DNA of 64,000 bases from positions 57,109,864 through 57,173,863 of the forward strand of contig NC_052614.1 in assembly GCF_016545825.1 (NCBI RefSeq), written 5' to 3'. Of this stretch, positions 12,341-25,263 are shown piece by piece. Position numbers and translations under genes: made by a program. Position 1 is the first letter of the stretch. Every line of letters starts with the position of its first letter. Source of the DNA: Eucalyptus grandis (Eukaryota > Streptophyta > Magnoliopsida > Myrtales > Myrtaceae). The notes below the pieces were generated by a model. It was not told where the DNA came from, ran no database searches, and saw only the letters and a list, made by a program, of their open reading frames with translations.

Positions 12341-13807
12341 ATTATATTATATAAAAAGGGGATCCAGGTCGGGTCTCCTCATCTGGTCCGGTCCGGTCCG
12401 AGACCGACCCGGACTCGCCAGCCGAGGTCTCAGGACTCGGGCCCTCGACCGGGATGGGCTCAGCAAGTTGGGCCCAGTTCGGCCTGAAGAAAAATATTAA
12501 AAGGCAAGCGGCAGTAGCCCAACGCGAGAACATTCCAACCAGAATTAAACTAATTCAGCCCAAGCGTCATCTCTTATCCTAGGCCCACTACGCCTAGTCC
12601 CAATGAGCCTAACAAAAGCCAATTCATTAAATCCACACAAACCTCCCCAAGCCCACTCATTCCCTATGTCAGCCAGCTCAAGAACACTCTAAACCTACAC
12701 GAGCCTAGCATGCCGCTCTTGGTTTTGCGTGCTCGGGGATGACCAGAGATGAGCAGCCTTGAGCTGGTTCGTCCCCGACCGCGCCCCGGCCGCTACACCG
12801 GCGCCGCCGCTCCGTCATTCGCTCACGCCGACCCGCGAGACCAACTCGCCACCCCACTTTTCCGATCAACCGCGAAAGCCGTTGATTTTCAGAGAACTCG
12901 TCGCCTGCCATCAACGGATAAGCGCTATCGAAGCAACACGCATAGGAGTACGCCAAAGAAACGGCCATGACAGCCCCGATCAATGAGATAAGATCTCGCC
13001 CAGGACAAACTCAGTAACTGAAGATCAAAATAACGCCACGTGAGCTTCGGGTAAGGCAAAAACAGCGGCTATTCTTACGGAACCGTCTCAAGGACATTTT
13101 ATCGAACGGTTAATATACGCAAACTGAGGGGCAAGGAACGAGGACGACCGAGCCCGGTCTCGAGCCGGGATTCCGAATGAACTACATACCAGTCCCCCAA
13201 AACCGCAGCGCGCACACAAATGAGGCCAGACCTCGTGCGAACCGGACAACGTCATCCCGGTCCGGCGAGCCCGAAACAGAGCACAAAAAGGGGTACGAGC
13301 GTTCGGATGAAGGAGCCCTATCTGTCTCGGCGGCGTCGGACGGTGGGCGAGCTCAGTAGATCGGGCTACGTTCGTTCGCCTCGCGCGTCTCCGAGCCGGG
13401 ATCCTCGGGAAATCGACGCCCGAAAGAAAGGCGAACGAAACCGAACCAAAACCTACCGTGAGCTCGGCTCGGGGAGAGGGGTAACGTCGGCGGGTCGTCT
13501 GCCGGGTTTCACGTGTGTTTGTCGACGGAGTGCCCTCGCTCACTCTCAATCCCTCACTCGGCTCTCTCCGCTTACGGTCTGCCTCTCGCTCGGATCTCTC
13601 CTCCCTCCTCCCCTTCTCATCGATCTCTCCCCGAGCCTATTTATAGGCCGAGGAGGCCGGCCGGCGGTGGTTCTTCGACCGCCGGTCTTCGGCGCGCCGA
13701 CCGGCCTCCCCCGGCCTAACCGGCGTCCCATCCGCCTGTCACCTCCGTCGCGTCCGCCTTCTCTGGCGTTCGCCTTCTTCGCTCCTCTGTCCTCGGTTGC
13801 GTGAGGC
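12341..13807. other. GC-rich island with TATA-like box, nature unknown
   Basis: About 1.5 kb of markedly GC-rich sequence sits abruptly in AT-rich DNA. It includes repeated GGTCCGGTCC-type words near 12390 and a TATTTATAGG box at about 13638-13647 preceded by CT-rich sequence. Overlapping open frames occur on several strands and frames, which is expected of GC-rich DNA, and none contains a known motif. The layout (GC-rich body, TATA box, CT-rich leader, sharp borders) could fit a promoter with first exon or a solo LTR. I found no paired repeat in the window. Confidence 0.4.
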
Positions 13808-13859
13808 TCTTCTTCTTCTTCTTCTTCTTCTTCTTCTTTCTTTCTTTCTTTCTTTCTTA
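13808..13859. repeat. (CTT)n then (CTTT)n microsatellite
   Basis: About ten CTT units are followed by several CTTT units at the edge of the GC-rich island. Confidence 0.95.
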
Positions 13860-15209
13860 TTTTTTTCTCCTCTTTTTTAATATTAATTTTTTCTGTTTAT
13901 CGGAAATAAATCAAAATAAAGGAAAATGAAATAAAATTTAGTCAATGCAGATAATATAAATAGCTAAGTGATATGAAATTTTTAGTTAAGGTCAAATTGA
14001 TCTTTACTTTTTTTAACTTTAAATATTTAATTGAAATTTAAGTATCAACAGTACTAGACTTCACAGGTCCATTTTGGCTTTTGCGGTCATTTCTTCCTAC
14101 CTCAGCCAGCGCATCCCACAAATGACTAGAGCAATTTGGAAGACCATTGGCCTAAAAATTACATCGCTGTCTTGAGTCACTATATAATAAAATCAGATGC
14201 GTAAGTTATGGGAAGACTATATAAACCTGCTCGCATGCTAGTTCCCACAGGTAGGCCTAAATCAAGTTGGAACGTGTGATGCTGACGATAGTTGTTAAGT
14301 CAAGTCTCCAACTTATGCATACAATTAATCCTCCAAAAAACTCTTCACTAATATGGAAGTTGAGTGTTCTTTATTCCTTTCTTCTTTTTATTGTGGAGCC
14401 GAAATGGGAGATGAGTTTTCTGGAGCACGTTATACACTAAGGATACATTCAAACAAATTTAGGTGTCAGCTGATTCATTTGGAAAGCCAACCGTATGTAA
14501 GTTGATCAGGATTATATACTACTAAGATTTGATAATTCAGTGCAAAGGTAGTGTTGACACCTAATTTTGAAAAAATAAAATTGCATTTTGAACAAATAAA
14601 AAGAAAAAAAATGAAAATGTGGGAAATTGATTTGATTGAATTATGCAAGGAAATATGGAATTCTGATGGATGTTTGGATTTTATTAAATGCAGCAACAAT
14701 TTTGAAATCAAGTGAAAAATTGGTAAGGATTGAGCTGATTGCCAAATCATATAGATTTGATTTAATGTGACAAGAAATGGTAACTCGGGAAATGCCATGT
14801 AAAGAGATTGTTTCGAATCACTATAAAAGAGAGGCCACACAATTGAAACAGGGCTATTGGGTAGAGATATCGTGAGTGGGCACATTGAGAGGAAAGAAAT
14901 AGAGTTTCTTTGTCTTTTCTGAAAGCCACAATTGGGAAGGGAGAGAGAGTAGCCTTGCCATCGTCACGCCCACACCGACGACGACGCTGCTGCTTGTCAC
15001 CCTGCGATGCCAGCATCTACATCACCGCCGAAAGCTCGAGCCGTTCGTTGCTGAACCAAGTTTGAGTTGCTGCCTCCCGCTGCTTCCCAACGCCATCCGT
15101 GGCACCCCCGAGACGTCCGCCATTGCCGATAGCGTAGACCGCAAGCCGTGCGCTGCCCTGCTGAGCCCCGATCTTGATCCGCAAGCCAACGTTTGTAGAT
15201 TCAAGTTTG
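13860..15209. other. No supported gene
   Basis: AT-rich to about 14890, then GC-richer to 15209. The GC-richer part ends exactly where IR-B begins. Short frames on both strands lack recognisable motifs. Confidence 0.5.
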
Positions 15210-15584
15210 GAAATGTAAGTTCCCAAAGGACCTCTAGACCTGCTTTGAACTAAGGGCCCTTAGAGTCCTTTGGAGATGTAATTGCATCTTGCCAAAGTTG
15301 CCCCAAAAATCAAACCAAACACGTTTACATTTGACCAATGGATTTTAGAATCCCAAAGCTCATTCCCAAAGCCGAACCAAATGGGGTTGTAGTCAAACTA
15401 TTTCCCACAAAATAGAATTTCCTAAAAGCATCTAATGACAAAGTATAGCATGTGGCTATGGAAGCAAACACAAGCAGAACACCTTCAAAAAAAAAAAAAA
15501 AAAAAAAAGAGCTTTATAATTAATTTTTATAACTGGCAAAGTCCGGAAGGAGCTTCCAAATCAACATGCATAAAAAGGCAATTC

Positions 15585-15830
15585 ACTTTTCTAACTTTGA
15601 TGTTTGCTTTTCAAGCTTAGCACGTGCTTGTCTTCGTCTCGAAATCTTGTGATACTGCCTAGCATTTACATGAACGGGCCCTTCTGCGCTGCCCGGTTAA
15701 GAGGCGAAGCATCCTAGCATGAGGAATACCGACAAAAGGATAAGCTTGCCCAATATAAGATCTCTCAGATGGCATAATGCATAATTCAGATATGTTATCT
15801 ATTGCGTGACAGAGCACCTCGGACAACATA
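15585..15830 (-). pseudogene. NF-YA-like exon, left-arm copy
   Basis: NF-YA is the sequence-specific subunit of the CCAAT-box factor NF-Y. The minus strand reads [20 protein letters not shown], like the right-arm copy, but small changes after HARM move the frame. The conserved VNA(K/R)QYH core, readable in the right arm, is out of frame here. The last exon of the gene is absent because the arm ends at 15210. It is a second, more decayed copy made by the inverted duplication. Confidence 0.75.
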
Positions 15831-16535
15831 AACAAGGGGGAACTAGAAAGACCCTTGTCACAAAAACAGCAATTTTCAGTACTCTTTGCTAATTGCAAAA
15901 GAAACACAATTAAAGATAAGCATCGATAAATTGTTAGAAGTGTAACAAAATTCTTTCTCATATGTTCTCTTTTCATCTCACCCTCTAGTAGCACCAACCA
16001 CCAGATATAATTTGACAAATATAGGAAACAAGCTCAGTAGAGATGAATATATTTTTTAAATAAAATAAATGCAGACACCTCTTCTCAAGATAGTCTATTC
16101 TAATAGACACATTTCTTTGTATTTTCGGTAGTAATTTAGATGGTGTTTGTTATTAAATAGTATGTCTAGTAAGTATTTTGCATTTCATCTTCTTTTTAAA
16201 ATTGAATAAATCCTGCAATCACATTAAATTTTACTGAGCTCTACCTCATGTATAGAATGATATCTCATATCTCATACACGAAAGTTCTTTTCTTGCTTAA
16301 GACGAAGCTTATATTTGAAACCTTTGAGTTCACGACATTCTCATTTCCATTCATATTTTATATATATCAATGTTGAATGAGCATATGCCTAATTCACTAA
16401 GGATTATAATTATTTTAATACCAATGTAAATTTTTGCAACGGATTTAACATTGAACATGTGACATGTGTGTTTCAAGATAGCTATGTAGTAGAAACTTTC
16501 AACATGTTAATTATACATTAAAGCGTAAATAATTC

Positions 16536-16770
16536 TTTTTTTTTTGTTAACCGAGGAACCGCCGGAGATCACCCTTTGGGGATCACACGACCCTCTAGTG
16601 CTTGGTGACACCATTGGGCTTCACTACAAGCCGCTATTTAGACGTAAACCTCGGGAGAGGCTCGCCCAAGACCCCCCACTTCAGACACTTTAGCAACAAG
16701 AGGGTTTGAACTCTCGACCTTTGCGATGAGATAGTAGACCAAATAAAAATTCTATCAACATATATATTCT
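16536..16770 (-). mobile_element. tRNA-derived SINE (left-arm copy)
   Basis: On the minus strand a pol III B-box-like motif (GGGTTTGAACTC region on the plus strand) is followed by about 150 bp of body and a terminal A-run (T-run 16536-16545 on the plus strand). It is the inverted counterpart of the copy at 25377-25597, so it was duplicated with the arm and is not an independent insertion. Confidence 0.6.
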
Positions 16771-17139
16771 TTATGTCTGAATCCTACTACTAAATCAATG
16801 AATAATCAACAAACTACCTCACATGTATTACTCTACAAATCATACAAACCCTTTATTAATTTGTCATGCAAGCAAAAGAATAGTTTCTGGCGAGTAGATC
16901 GAGAAGAGGTTGGAAGGTGGCGGCTACAGATTTTGAGGGAAGAATAGACGATACGTTGCCAAGCACCCCCGCCAACCACACCGCCGTGGAGCATCGTCAT
17001 CGTGCACATAACCTTGCCGCCGTTCACTGTCAAAAATCGGTCTCGATCTCGGTCCGATTGCACTTGGTCCAAATTTGGGAAGAATATCATCAAATTAGGT
17101 AAGGTGCACATTTCTAGTATATTTGGATATTTTATTGCC

Positions 17140-18290
17140 AAATATATGTCTATTTATATTTAGTTTCATATCCGTGAGTGACAGACATAACTTTCAATTA
17201 GGATTTATTTCCTAATTCGCAACCGCACTATGATTTTTTATTCCATCTATAAGGCTTTAGATGGAATAATTAATCAAAGCGGGAATAAAATCGATATCTT
17301 GATCTTTAAGGCTTAAGATCAATTTATCGATTTTATTAGCGAAACTGCAATCGGGTTTGATAGATATCGTTTCCAAACTCGAACAATGGATAATATCTTT
17401 GATGATCATGGATGATTTGGTATTTATCTTTTAGTTGTTTTATTTATCCCGAAAAAAAAAAAAAAAATTGCATTGCATTCCATATAGGTTAGAATTGATT
17501 GCATGGTAGATTAGTTTTTTAAATGCATGTTTAGAAGGCATTTAGAATAGATAGCATTTCACTTTAGTTAGATTTTTATTTTAAGTGATTTTCATAAAAA
17601 TACAAAAAAATCAAGTGCATGTCATTTAGGATTAGATTCATGAAATGTATGCCATTTAGTGATTGTTGCTAGGTCCATTCAATTAGTAATTGCATGTCAT
17701 TAGAATTAGGTCATTTAATTAATATTGCATTGCATATTGCATGATTTCCATTAATTAAGTGAAAACAAAAAAAGAAATTGCTTGTTAATTAGAAATCATA
17801 TTTATGATTGTCGATGTGAATTCTGATTTAACATTGCAGATGTTTTCGTTGCTTTAAGGTAAGTCCTGCAATTTATTTACTGCTTTACTTGGGTGTTAAA
17901 TTGATGGTTTGCGCACCCGCATGATCGCCTCACATGTTAGGGAATTAGATTTAAAATCAATTCAAGTTGCCTGCAAAACATTATTTTAAATAAAAGAATG
18001 GTATCGAAAGGGCATTAGAGAAATCTAGTGTAACCAAGTCCCCGTACCCATAGTCTCTGGTTTGTAGGAGTAAAGTAAAATTCCAATTACTTTACTTGGG
18101 TTTCTAATCGACCCACCAAAAATAGATTAGTGGCGACTCCTAATTGAAAATCAATTGCATGTTAAGAACTTGAACCTAAGTCGCGAATTGGTATGGGCTT
18201 GGGAGAGCCCGAGTTAAGTCTAGGCTTAACAATTCATTAACCAAACTCTAGGTGGTTCATACCTGAAAATTAGGTCGCGACAGGTAGTAG
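17140..18290 (+). mobile_element. Possible Ty3/gypsy LTR remnant
   Basis: About 1 kb of AT-rich sequence ends in AGATTAGTGGCGACTCC (about 18125-18141). GTGGCGACTCC is a word often found just inside the 5' LTR boundary of plant gypsy elements. No gag or pol follows, and no second copy is in the window, so it would be a solo or truncated remnant. The evidence is a single motif. Confidence 0.3.
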
Positions 18291-20837
18291 TTGAATGTAC
18301 CATTAGGAACCAGGATTGAGACACTGCTGGTGTGAACTTGGTGCTCTCATCGTTGTTTAAAGCTCTAAAAGGCCGCCCTACTTGGATTTAATGGGCTTAT
18401 TGGATTTGGTCGTCGGAATCATTTTGCTAAGTGCATTGTTCTTGTTGCGCTGCATATGCTTTTGAATGCTAGGGCCAGAAGATAACATTATATTATGACC
18501 CCTAAGCTATAGAAGAGCAGATGTTTGTCTTGGCTTTCTTTGTAATTATACGAGCTAGCTACGAGTCACTTCGTTATTTGCATAAGTTTTCATTGCACTA
18601 TGCAATGGTTAAGTTTCAAGATTCTAATGATCATATGTTGTCTAATGAAAGGAGGTTCTATTGCTGGAGGTGATGGTTTGTCAATTTTCTACAACACACT
18701 AGAAATTGATGAGTTAGTACATTGTCATTTGAATTGGTTGCTTGTAATGGCTAGTTGAGTATAGGACTAGTTCACTGTCATAGGTTGTTCATTGTGGGTG
18801 GCTAGCTCAGCATTATGTGCTATGTATTGGCCAGTTTAGTGTTAGACACGGATATGGTTGCTTTGCTATGTGTTGTGCATTGTTGAATTTATTTTGATGT
18901 GTTGTGTTTGAAGGCCTCTGTTTCACATAATTTCTAGTGTTTCCATGAAATCAATCTATTTGCTATATATTCTGTTGTGCATTGTTTAATTTGAAGTTCC
19001 CATCCAAAAGAGTGCACTATTGGAATTTGAATTGATTGCTTGTATCGGGCAAGTTGATGATTGCGGTTTTTTTTTTTTTCAAATGGATTGATCCTAAGTC
19101 CTCATAGTGACTTTGGATTGATCAATGAAAAGAAAGCACTAGTAAATAGAATTGGAAGTGTCGGGTTAGTTGAAAGTATCTGAGGAAAAAGTCACATTCT
19201 CAAAATGCAACTACAAAGGAGTACGCAACAGACAACAAGATAAAAGTAGAAGTGTCTCCATTGGAAACAATGGTAAAAATCTATTTTGGAAGCAAAGGGA
19301 AAATGATCTCTGTCCTAATAAAAGTAGAAGTGTCTCCATTGGAACAATGGTAAAAATCTATTTTGGAAGCAAAGGGAAAATGATCTATTTGGAAGGCATA
19401 GTTGTATCGAAAGGATTGATGTGCCAACCCTAATGTTGAAGTTGGACCCAAAAAAGTAAAAATAAAAACATTTTTTTAGATTAACAACAATGTTATATTA
19501 GGGATGGTTGTGTTGTTTGTCTATCTTTTTTGCTTCTTGGTAGTGCAAGTGGAGGCTAGATGTGAGGCAAGACCAAGGTTATGATGCAAAAAAAAATATG
19601 AAAGTGTGTTAAGTTGTATTAGCAAATCCAAGTTCAACTGTGTTCAATGTATTGGCTTATCCACATTCAACTGTGTTCAATTGTCTGTAGAGAAAGATGT
19701 CATGTTCCCTATATTGCATATTTACTTCAGATTCTTGTAGTAATACTGTCATATTATCAAGTCGCACAGACTAAAAAGGTAAAGGATTTAGGTCCTTAAG
19801 CATTTAAAACTATGGTCATCCTAATTGGAAGGGGAAGAATTTGCTTGGAGATGAAGAAAATAAGAAACAGAGCCACCATGCATCCACAAACAGAACAATT
19901 ATCACCAATTATATGCTTCCAATGAGGTCTAAAAACCTCTCTTTGCTTAGAACTTGGATGTTTACAATAGGAAAAACCAAGTGGACAAGTTGGTATGTGG
20001 TTAAGAAAACAGGAATAAGAGGAAATCACAACCAACTTAAACGACGACGATAGAAAAATACCAACTGGACATTAGCTACCAAGATGGTATATATAGTTCA
20101 GACAACAAAAAAAAGAGGAAATTTACGACCAACTCAAATCATCACAATAGATCCATCACAGAACAATCATCATAGCCATATGTTGTTGTTCCATTAGTTT
20201 TTGCAGTGACTGCCATACCAAGTCCTTCCTTCTTATATCTGTGCTACAAAGAGATTAGAAGAAGATCAACATACTCAATCTTGGAATCATCGGTAAGAGC
20301 ATTCCACAAGAATCAGTTTCCCAAATACTTGCAAACCAATATCATGTCGAAATTGAGAAATTTTACACGTGAATTCCTCGTAAAAGCTTCACCAGATAAC
20401 CGTGATTTTAAAAGCGTATCTAGGAATTCTCGAGTCCAAAAACACCTTTATTCTTCTTCTTTTTTTTTTTTTTTTTTTAACTTCTAAGTTTTTAACCAGG
20501 TCATCTCGTAATGTGCATCAAAAATTAGCTGGAATGGCTATATTGGTAAATTGTTAAAATTTTATGACTAAATTTTGCCAAATTAAAAAATTTATAATTG
20601 AACTAAAATCCATATATCCCTCCTCAACAAGACAGTGATATGGATATAACAACATTTGTTTAGATTAACTACACGGTGAAAAGTGAATATAACAGCTCGT
20701 GCTCCAAGACCACAAGACAAGACAGCAACGTTGCAACGACTTCCTACTAGAGCTATGGAATAAAATTTGGGATCTACCTAACCCCTCTCCCCCCCAAAAA
20801 AAAAAAAAAAAAAAAAAAAACTGAAAATCTTCCCATG
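18291..20837. other. No supported gene; short tandem duplication inside
   Basis: AT-rich sequence without recognisable coding motifs. It holds the 78 bp tandem duplication at 19242-19395 and homopolymer runs near 20460 and 20800. Frames at 19841-20053 and 20206-20487 show no family signature. Confidence 0.5.
19242..19395. repeat. 78 bp tandem duplication
   Basis: Unit 1 begins at 19242 and unit 2 at 19320, both with AAAAGTAGAAGTGTCTCCA. The units differ by only a few bases, so the duplication is recent. Confidence 0.9.
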
Positions 20838-21819
20838 GAGCTTATGTCAAGATACAATACCGACAAAGGAAAATCTGTTCAAGAGAAGAATATTACTCGA
20901 CCCTTCATGCCCTCTATGCTCAAAACATCCAGAGACCGTTGAACACCTGCTTTTCTTCTGCAAATGGACTTGAAATGTTTGGTCAAACCCACACCTCAAC
21001 CTCAACAACAGCACAAGGATAGCAACTAGAATGGACAAGTGGTTGGCAAAATTTTTTGAAGCAAGACCGAACTCATCAGAAGAGGGATTAGTGGCGGAAG
21101 TGCTCTGGTAGATCTAATCAGAACAATTAAGTCTTCCATGGTAAGCCCCCACAACCGGACGGCATTGTTGAAGCAGCCCAAGCACAAAGCCAAAGTTTCA
21201 GCCGATGGAATCCACACACACGAAAAGGAAAAGCTAAGATGCGGCATCTACCTGCAAGATGGGAGGCACGGGACAACCAATCTTTGAAGCTGAATATCAA
21301 CTACTCGTGGGTGGACGGAGAGATGCCAAGCTCGGTCGTAGGAATCTTGCGCAATTCAAACGGCGCACCGTTGATGGCTTTGCCAAGGAGATCCATGCTT
21401 CCTCACCGCTGCAAGCAGAAACCCTCGCTTTGTTGCACGGTTTGCAGCTGCTGAACTAGAGAAAAGAAGTTCACATGGGGGTTGGAATCTAGAGTGAAAG
21501 TGACAGTCTTCTGTTGGTGGAGTTAGTCATGGACCGAATAGAGGAGTCTTGGGCTGTGAAGGACTTAATTCAGGAGTGCAAGAAGCTCTTGGCCCAAACA
21601 ACCTGTGTAAATTTAACCCATTGTCCTAGAGAAGCAAAACAAGCCGCAGATTAGGTTGCATAAGCCCACCGACTCGAAACAGTTCCCCCAACCTAGATGT
21701 CCGATCCCCACGGTGCCTTTGGAACATTTTATGTTTGGAACCCTATCTATCACATTTTTGTAATCCTCATTTTAATGAATGAATGAACGCACTATTTTAA
21801 ACTAAAAAAAAAAAAAAAA
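20838..21819 (+). mobile_element. LINE (L1-type) 3' end: zf-RVT and RNase H remnants
   Basis: The plus strand reads a zinc-binding reverse-transcriptase C-terminal region (about 20861-20970; CPLCSKHPETVEHLLFFCKW, spacing CxxC...HxxxxC), then a TGA. Next comes an RNase H (RVT_3-like) region (about 21275-21660) with SSPLQAETLALLHGLQL, ESDSLLLVELV and LTHCPREAKQAAD, spread over different frames and with in-frame stops. The sequence ends in an A-run at 21804-21819, as LINE retroposition would leave. It is a 5'-truncated, dead non-LTR retrotransposon lying in the IR-B spacer. Confidence 0.75.
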
Positions 21820-22039
21820 TTAGGATCCATATGATAGGTTTCAATTTTGTTTTTCCTGATAATTATCCCATTGTAAAGTCAAATCCTCCAAAAACCGTTC
21901 ACTTCATGTTGTCAAGAGCTCTTTATGTGGGAATGGATTGGATTCCAATCTTGGGCTTGTGTAGTACAAGATGCACCAAGCCCCAATAGTATGTTGAAGC
22001 ACGTCATGCGTCTGTAATTTAAGATACATTCAAATAACT

Positions 22040-22655
22040 CTTTTAATATGGCCAATTTAGTTCTAAATATTTTGACAATTTGCTAATATAGTCCATTCGG
22101 CCAACTTTTGCTAGAAATAATTGGCATGGTCGTCAAGCATCTTACGCAGCATAGCTAACACCTAACTGAAGCTAACATGGACAATTTGTGCAATTTTTGA
22201 ATATTATATCTTAATTTTTTCCCTATTTTCCATATATCTTCTTTAATTTCTTTTATTTTTTAAATGAGATCGTGGATATCAAGCGAGGACATCGTGACCT
22301 TTGCCTAAGCCCTTCCGAAGATCCAAGCAAGGACTCGGGCCCTCGTTTAGGGTTGGTTGGCAACCTCGCCCACCCAAAGTTAGAGGAAAAATGAAAGAAC
22401 AGAAGAAAAAATTTCAAAAAAAAGTCCAAAAGATTGCAAAACTTCATCATGTTAACGCCAATCATCCTACGTATTTACCGTGTCATGTAGTACAACTGGC
22501 ACTAACTCGACTGACATATTAGCGATTTTTGACAAAAAATTACTGAAATGGCTAAATTGGCAAATCGTCAAAAAGTATAGGACTAAATTGGCACAACCTT
22601 TGATTAAAAACATTAGCACAATTGAAAGGTTTATGACTAAATTGGCTGCCATACT
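22040..22655. mobile_element. Fold-back (MITE-like) element
   Basis: The outer ends are inverted relatives of each other: left words such as GGCCAATTTAGT and TTGACAATTTGC pair with right words such as GACTAAATTGGC and GCAAATCGTCAA. The centre is GC-rich (about 22260-22390). Its layout and some internal words (AGATCCAAGCAAG) recur in the element at 34400-34995, so both belong to one family. No transposase is encoded. Ends are approximate. Confidence 0.6.
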
Positions 22656-23269
22656 ATAGATTCAAGATTTTTTGGACAATTATTCTGAAAAATTTGACAG
22701 AATTTTGGCATTTTTTTTGTTGTTGGTGTTTTGGCACAGTTTGAGCATCCCCTCTTTCTCCATGTTCTTTCTATATATACTCTCAGTATTTCCATTAACA
22801 ATCATTGCAACTCATGCATGATCCTCACTCTAATTGCTCCACATTTCCATGATTTCCTCTATTTCCATGATTAAAGTTACTCCTAAGGTAATTGCGTGTC
22901 ATGCAATAATTGCCCCTTCATTCAAGATTCATCTATTATGTAATTGTTCTAGCACTTAACTCAAACAGTGCGAGGTACCCTTTCCTTATTATAATCGAAA
23001 TGGCTAGCAACACACCTCAGATCAAAGTCATGCCACACCACCTCTAGGTGAAGTTAAACTAGATAAGCTCCAGATCGAAGTTGGGTCTGAAGTTCAGCCT
23101 ATTATAACTAGAATTCTTATACCTTGTTGATAGTTGAAATCTCTCCTTAATATTTGGGCCATAAATGTTCATCATCAATCGGAGCTAAAGAATAATGTTG
23201 TGAAAATCTCTAAAAGGGCAATAATAAAAAAGTAAGAGTACCAATGATAGTTGTACGATAAGAACGGTA

Positions 23270-24185
23270 ATTTTCATCTCTAATTTTACTAGTACTTTAT
23301 CTTATTCGTTTCATATCATGCTTCCATTGAAGAAATTATTTCATCATTTTGACATCATGCATCACATGATTGATAAAGCTACTTTTGATTTTCAAAGTGA
23401 GCCAACTGACAAAGACCAAGTTAGTCTAGGTCGTCTTCACTTTTTGCTAGTGAGGGTTCATGTATTATTAGTTCATAACGAAAAATGTTAAGAACTATCA
23501 TTTTCATTTCTCTGCTTTTATTAAATGCTTTATCTTACTGCATTTCATATCATATTTCCACCGTTGAAGTTGTTTCATGATGTTGATGGCGTGCGTCATG
23601 CATTTTGATAGAGCTACATGTGATCTTAAAGTGAACTGACAACAAAGACCAAGTTAGCCTTGGTTGTCTTCACTTTTTTGTTGGTGAGGGTTCACACATT
23701 ATTCATTCATATTTAAAAATGTTAACTATCATTTTCATTTCTCTGCTTTTCTAACACTTTATCCTATTGCATTTCATATCATTTTTCCATCGATGAAATT
23801 GTTTCATCATTTTGATGGCATGTATCACACGATTGATATAGCTACTTTTTATCTTTAAAGTGAGCTGATCGACAAAGACCAAGTTCATCTTAGTCGTCTT
23901 CATTTTTTTTGCTAGTAAGGGTTCATGCATTTATATTGGAAAAAGTTGACAACCATCATTTTCATTTATATGATTTACTAACACTTCATTTTACTACATT
24001 TCATACCAAATTTCTACTGATGCAATTGTTTCATCCCTTTGATGGCATGCATCACACGATTGATAAAGCTACTTTTGACCTTTAAAGTGAGCTGACCGAC
24101 AAAGACCAAGTTAGTCTTGGTCGTCTTCACTTTATTGCTAGCAAATTCATACATTATTGGTTCATAATGAAAACCTCCGCTCAGT
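23270..24185. repeat. Tandem array, about four units of ~230 bp
   Basis: Each unit contains ATCATTTTCATTT, a CATTTCATATC block, GATTGATAAAGCTAC and GACAAAGACCAAGTT followed by GTCGTCTTCA. Unit starts are near 23265, 23497, 23723 and 23950. The units are clearly diverged, and no coding frame spans them. Confidence 0.85.
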
Positions 24186-24225
24186 TCCAGCCACACAGTC
24201 ATAGACCTAGATCCATCTTTTTCTT

Positions 24226-24245
24226 AAGAGAGAGAGAGAGAGACT
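24226..24245. repeat. (GA)n microsatellite
   Basis: Run of GA dinucleotides at the end of the ~230 bp array. Confidence 0.9.
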
Positions 24246-24360
24246 TTTCTTTTTGGGTCTCACTCAATTATCTATCGTGTACAGTAGGTGCACGGTATTG
24301 CCACACGCATAAAAGATAACAAAGTAGAAATTTGCACCCCCTAATATAGAGATAATTACA

Positions 24361-25263
24361 TATCGCATCTGCCCAACTTACTCTTTACATCCTAAGTCTC
24401 ACGTCTTTACATTTGTCTGTCATGGTGACCACCTACGATACTTTTGCTGAGTTGAAGACATCCGTAGATAAGAGCAACAAAGATAAAGTAATAAATAGAG
24501 CGTGTGACTAAGAGAGTGCTAACGATCTCATAATAGTGACGATATAATTTGATAGAGATTATAAGTTCTCTAGACTATAAAGCCATTGTTATCACGCAAC
24601 TGAACACTATTTACACGTCTCTCCTCTCAGTTGTATAGTGTCTTGTCTCTACCCTCTAGTGATGCCAAGCGATTGTTGAATCCATGAGATAACCACCACC
24701 ACTAGTCACGAGGTTAGATCGACTGTTCATCCCCAATCTCTCGCTTGCACATGCTTCTGGTTGACAAATCCATTAAAATCCTGTATTTCGGCACTTTTTT
24801 TTTTTTTTTGCTTTTGATAAAGTATATGATTTTTTTTCCAATGTTGAGCGAAATTTCAATTGCTACTTCATTTTTTTCTTTTTGTGAATAATGCCAGCTT
24901 TTACATGTTACAGTGGACAACACGCCGAAATAAGAAGGGAACAAAATTATCCTTCCCATAGTTATGACAATTTTAAGCTTAAGACTTGGCTCTATAGAGA
25001 TGTGTTTCTAACACACGAGAAGCAATTTCTCTAAGAAGTCAAGGTGGGACAAGATGCTCTTACCCAAATAGAAGCAATTAAGTGATGGAACCTAAATGAC
25101 CAAGGAGTGGCGAGATACTCTACCAAGTCATTCCTGAAATCATTGGCTTTTCTCTAGATGAAAAGAGAAAAATTCATTAGAGAGAGATAATAGTTAACAA
25201 AAAAATGAAAGAAAATATATCAACACAATGAAACAAAAAGATAAGTGCATAAACCTTAAGCAC
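24361..25263. other. No supported gene
   Basis: AT-rich spacer sequence ending at the inner border of the IR-B right arm. No coding motif or repeat was recognised. Confidence 0.5.

Larger units (their letters stand above)
15210..16865. repeat. IR-B left arm (inverted duplication)
   Basis: Reverse complement of 25264-26916. Landmarks shared with the right arm are the outer end near GTAAGTTCCCAAAGGACC, a poly-A run at 15487-15508 (T-run near 26625), the NF-YA-like exon, a SINE, and the inner end CCTTTATTAATTTGTC. Divergence is low but includes indels. The arm spacing is about 8.4 kb. Confidence 0.93.
22690..24360. repeat. Segmental direct repeat, copy 1
   Basis: This segment shares its order of words with 29670-31780: TTTTGGCA...TTGAGC at the start, GTGCGAGGTACC/GGTCCAGGTACTCG, the AAGTTAAAC...GATAAGCTCCA block, the ACAAAGACCAAGTTAGTCTT block and the trailing CACGCATAAAAGAT. 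Copy 2 has one unit of the internal array where copy 1 has about four, and carries an extra 1.1 kb insertion. Confidence 0.8.

Noticed and set aside
13088..13804. Long overlapping open frames on both strands in the GC-rich island
   Set aside because: GC-rich DNA lacks stop codons by composition. The frames are Arg/Pro/Ser-rich without motifs, and several overlap on opposite strands.
15435..15620. Frame with a poly-Lys run in the IR-B left arm
   Set aside because: Made by the A-run shared with the inverted arm. It is intronic to the NF-YA fragment.
23270..24185. Regularly spaced repeats considered as a CRISPR-like array
   Set aside because: The whole ~230 bp unit repeats, with no short repeat/unique spacer structure, and the genome is a plant's.
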